This document shows positions 61,450 through 64,000 of a DNA stretch of 64,000 nt, piece by piece. Position 1 is the first letter of the stretch; each line of letters begins with the position of its first letter. Under the pieces are notes generated by a model. That model was not told the DNA's origin. It made no database searches and was given only the letters and a program-made list of their open reading frames with translations. This DNA comes from Schistocerca nitens (taxonomy: Eukaryota > Arthropoda > Insecta > Orthoptera > Acrididae): NCBI RefSeq assembly GCF_023898315.1, contig NC_064616.1:646408974-646472973 (forward strand), written 5' to 3'. Made by a program: the position numbers and the translations under genes.

Positions 61450-61677
61450 GAAATTTAACATCTACACATAAACAATAATATATCACACATACACCACGAA
61501 CATCGCCAATATATACATATGTTTTTCAAACTATTACACAAGATACTATGTGATGATAGTGTTTTTAGTATGTCAATCCATTACACCCACTCACAAAGTA
61601 AAATGAGTTCACCTTCACTAGCTCATTCATTCACATGCTTCCTCCCACCACTGAATGGAAACTATTACGGTACATGC

Positions 61678-63180
61678 TCAACGAAAAATAACAGGGGGTT
61701 CTGGATGGAAACCATGTTCTTTGCAATTATGATCTTCAAATCTAAATGAAGTCCACAAGTAATCAACCGGACGGTTTGCAAGGACATCAACACTCGGTAC
61801 GCATATTTTTGAATGTTTACGTATAATATCACTCCATATACTAATACCATGGCTTTCGCAACCGAAGTAAGATGCCCAAGGCCGTGAAGACGACACCCCT
61901 GAACTGCTGCTGTCGACAGACACTTGCTGCTCTTCTTCCAACATATTGTCCACAACTGCAACTGTATCTAAATCCACGTATTTTGATGGTACATATATAT
62001 CCTGGATCAAGTTGTCTCCTACATATAAACATCTGGGATTTTGTTTTCCTACAGTTTTGGAGAAAACTTGTCTCAGTTCCTTCCAGTTGCCCTGACTGTA
62101 AACTTTATTCAATTGCAGATCATTTACAGTCACGGATACAGTTTCCTTACCATCTTCAGTTGCGACAAATTCCCTTGAGGCTGTAAAAAATCCAGGCTTC
62201 CTGGCGAAACAAATGACTATGTCGAAAAATTCGACCCAGTTGTCGCCTAAAGAATTCCGTGCCACAAATGAAGCAAAATCGACATTTGAACCAGTTAATA
62301 AAAACGTTCTTGCTTGTTTCTTCAGACTTTTCAGCCAAGAGGTTACGTTATCACTGCATCGGTAAATATACTGTTCAGGAGCCGTTTTCATGGAAGGAAA
62401 GTAACCGCCAGTATCCGCACCAAAGTTTTCTCCTTGATACATGAAATATAAACCGTCTAGCACATCAGGCCAAACATTATACTTATCTAGTTCTCGTCCT
62501 TCTTTTTCATCTAATGTATCTATTATGCGGGCAAATGCAAGGGAGGCAGGCATATCAAAGCTATCCAGTACAGTTCTTAATTTGAGTGACAGCGGACCAT
62601 TCCATGCACCGAGCATGTCCTCGTAAAATTCCCCAGCCAATTTCCACATTCTGTCTTGTCCATAATATTCGATTATTTCATTGTTGGTCAACACTCTGGT
62701 ACCGTGGCATGCCCGAAGAACTTTCCCACCCTTGCCGATTTGTAAAAGATTACCTTTATCAAAATCAATCATCACCCCTTTCCTAATGTAACTGAAGTCA
62801 TCATCAACAGGTTTCAATAAGTGCTTTTCGGGGTACCCCTTGCTGTCGACAAGAAATTTTGACAAGACATCATACTCCATTTTCATCATATGCTCTACAT
62901 TGTATTTACACAGCGTATTGTCTAAATCAAAACCAATCCAATCATAATCTGTGAACTTGAAAAAGTTGTGTTCCGTCATTTTAGATGCGCTCATACGTCC
63001 ATTAGAAAATATGTCACAAATACGTGTGCCAAAACGTGTGTAGTTCCTAACTGAAACCACGTAAGGCAGTACTGCTTCCTGTGTTTGTTGACTTCTGTTC
63101 TTGACAGAATGAAACCGACAACCTGTAACAAGTACTGAAAACACTCTTCTAATCTTCAGGAAAACTTCACTATTGAACAT
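61678..63180 (-). CDS. NT5DC1: 5'-nucleotidase domain-containing protein 1-like (HAD superfamily)
   Basis: A 500-codon intact frame, ATG at 63178-63180, stop TGA at 61678-61680. HAD hydrolase motif I is D-L-D-N-T at residues 85-89, whose two Asp are the nucleophile and acid/base. Motif II is L-T-G-S (295-298), the motif III Lys is in R-K-P-G-F-F (327-332), and motif IV is G-D-N with D394 (388-394). Family landmarks include C-H-G-T (159-162), G-G-Y-F-P near 260 and N/E-P-P-V near 495. Human NT5DC1 is about 455 residues and starts just before motif I; this protein has about 67 extra, Arg/Lys-rich N-terminal residues. The ATG at 62977-62979 (residue 68, A at -3) fits the shorter form. No intron is visible. 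The family is predicted to hydrolyse nucleotide monophosphates, but its true substrate is not known to me. It could be an intronless gene or a retained retrocopy. Confidence 0.95.
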   Translation of the reverse strand: MFNSEVFLKIRRVFSVLVTGCRFHSVKNRSQQTQEAVLPYVVSVRNYTRFGTRICDIFSNGRMSASKMTEHNFFKFTDYDWIGFDLDNTLCKYNVEHMMKMEYDVLSKFLVDSKGYPEKHLLKPVDDDFSYIRKGVMIDFDKGNLLQIGKGGKVLRACHGTRVLTNNEIIEYYGQDRMWKLAGEFYEDMLGAWNGPLSLKLRTVLDSFDMPASLAFARIIDTLDEKEGRELDKYNVWPDVLDGLYFMYQGENFGADTGGYFPSMKTAPEQYIYRCSDNVTSWLKSLKKQARTFLLTGSNVDFASFVARNSLGDNWVEFFDIVICFARKPGFFTASREFVATEDGKETVSVTVNDLQLNKVYSQGNWKELRQVFSKTVGKQNPRCLYVGDNLIQDIYVPSKYVDLDTVAVVDNMLEEEQQVSVDSSSSGVSSSRPWASYFGCESHGISIWSDIIRKHSKICVPSVDVLANRPVDYLWTSFRFEDHNCKEHGFHPEPPVIFR

Positions 63181-63555
63181 AACGATTGTCGATGAAAATT
63201 GTTTTCTTCACGCATATGTAGATCAACATACATCGATTCATTAATTAGCATTCCACAACACATAAAACAACAAACATTAACCACAATCATTCATTACACA
63301 ACCTCTCACAGCGCTCCAAGGTTCAAATAATCAAAGCATATAATGCCAAGATAAAAAATACACCATCTTGAGTATTGTGCAAATGAAACTCTTTGCTGTC
63401 ACCAACTCTATGGCACGCAACGATCTTTCTGCGCAAACATCAGCGCACATTAAATGTACGTAAACAAAAAATTGCGTCTGGACCCAAGATTTTCTCAGAC
63501 GTAATATGTGCGCAAGGTTGGAAGCTTTAGCAATTTTTCTCAAACTCATGGGCTC
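63181..63555. other. 5' flank of the NT5DC1-like gene
   Basis: It should contain the promoter and 5' UTR (minus strand). I see no clear TATA box. A short 72-codon minus frame at 63331-63549 has no known motif. Confidence 0.35.
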
Positions 63556-63559
63556 AAAT

Positions 63560-63835
63560 CACATTTGTGTGCAAGACCGAGACTCGAATACGAGAGTGCT
63601 AGTCTTGCAAGGTTCTCAGGAGAGCTTCTGTGAAGTTAGGAAGGTAGGAGATTAGGTACTTGGGAAAGGAAAGCTATGAGGAGAGGTCGTGAGTCGTGCT
63701 CGGGTAGCTCAGTTGGTAGAGCACTTGCCCGCTAAAGGCAAAGGTCCTGATTTCGAGTTTCGCTCCAGCATACAATTTTAATCTTCCAGGAAGTTTCAGT
63801 CAGTGCACACTCCGCTGTAAAGTGAAAATTCATCC
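63560..63835 (+). repeat. tRNA-derived SINE (SgRP1-like)
   Basis: A box TAGCTCAGTTGG (63705-63716) and a mutated B box around 63748-63763 lie on the plus strand. A head segment precedes it and the usual tail follows (CCAGGAAGTTTCAG ... GTGCACACTCCGCTG). It resembles a tRNA gene locally but is preceded and followed by SINE sequence and has a decayed B box, so it is not a tRNA gene. Confidence 0.9.
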
Positions 63836-64000
63836 CAGAGTCACATCTGCACAAACAAGCGTAGGTGTGGACAGGAAGTCGGCACAGATCGGGAGCGTGA
63901 AACGTGTTTGAGTCAGCTGTGTGTTCAATTTGTCTCTCTTTATTGCATATTGCTTCCCAGGTCACTTAGCTATAGTTAGGTGTCAGACCTGCCCGAAATC
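63836..64000. other. No recognised feature
   Basis: Short terminal stretch without a motif I can name. Confidence 0.4.

Noticed and set aside
63690-63775. A functional tRNA gene
   Set aside because: The A box is good but the B box is mutated and SINE sequence lies on both sides; the same unit recurs at 23635-23844 with a target duplication.

Overview
This window looks like intergenic DNA of a large arthropod genome, most likely an orthopteran insect. I infer this from the insect-style repeats: a tRNA-derived SINE resembling SgRP1 of desert locust (recalled, not searched), a 5S-rRNA-derived SINE, the TTAGG arthropod telomere motif, and CR1-like, RTE-like and I/R1-like LINEs. Base composition is AT-rich, with long G/C homopolymers and a long AT dinucleotide tract. 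I see no operon structure and no bacterial or plasmid features.

Only one convincing host gene is present: an intact, intronless 500-codon reading frame on the minus strand (61678-63180). It encodes a HAD-superfamily 5'-nucleotidase domain protein of the NT5DC1 type. Nearly everything else that can be recognised is decayed mobile DNA.

Layout. 1-236: 3' end of a Tc1-like element. 671-5459: a Ty3/gypsy LTR retrotransposon (Gypsy-1) with both LTRs, a tRNA-Ser-like primer site and broken gag/pol. 5484-5575: a long near-perfect hairpin. 6091-9060: LINE and gypsy fragments, with one coding segment present in both orientations. About 9490-16740: a second full-length but rotten gypsy element (Gypsy-2, minus strand), split by a LINE/tRNA-SINE insertion. 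16975-17395: AT microsatellites. 17400-26500: mostly unrecognised sequence with a LINE RNase H piece, SINEs, a complete Tc1-like element (20588-21999) and two LINE RT fragments. 26505-42790: a nested stack in which one Tc1-like element is cut into three pieces by a LINE and by a 13.8 kb block bounded by hAT-like ends. That block holds a LINE (itself hit by another Tc1-like element), an RTE-like LINE, a broken tandem repeat, a transposase relic hit by a 5S SINE, a foldback Tc1-like element and one more Tc1-like element. 43190-51000: gypsy integrase/RNase H relics and two LINEs with RNase H domains, both hit by SINEs. 51000-55900: largely unrecognised, with a pogo/Tigger-like scrap and a LINE tail. 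55900-59115: a nearly complete CR1-like LINE. 61254-63840: SINE, the NT5DC1-like gene, SINE.

The mobile elements do not form a pathway; their value is as a readable insertion history (target-site duplications at 23625, 28716, 36181, 37566 and 49643). I found no clearly new enzymatic system. The most unusual structures are the nested stack, the foldback element at 38968-40134, the 92-bp palindrome at 5484-5575 and a SINE carrying its own inverted tail at 23635-23844. Boundaries without a stated target-site duplication are approximate, and family names rest on motif recognition by eye.
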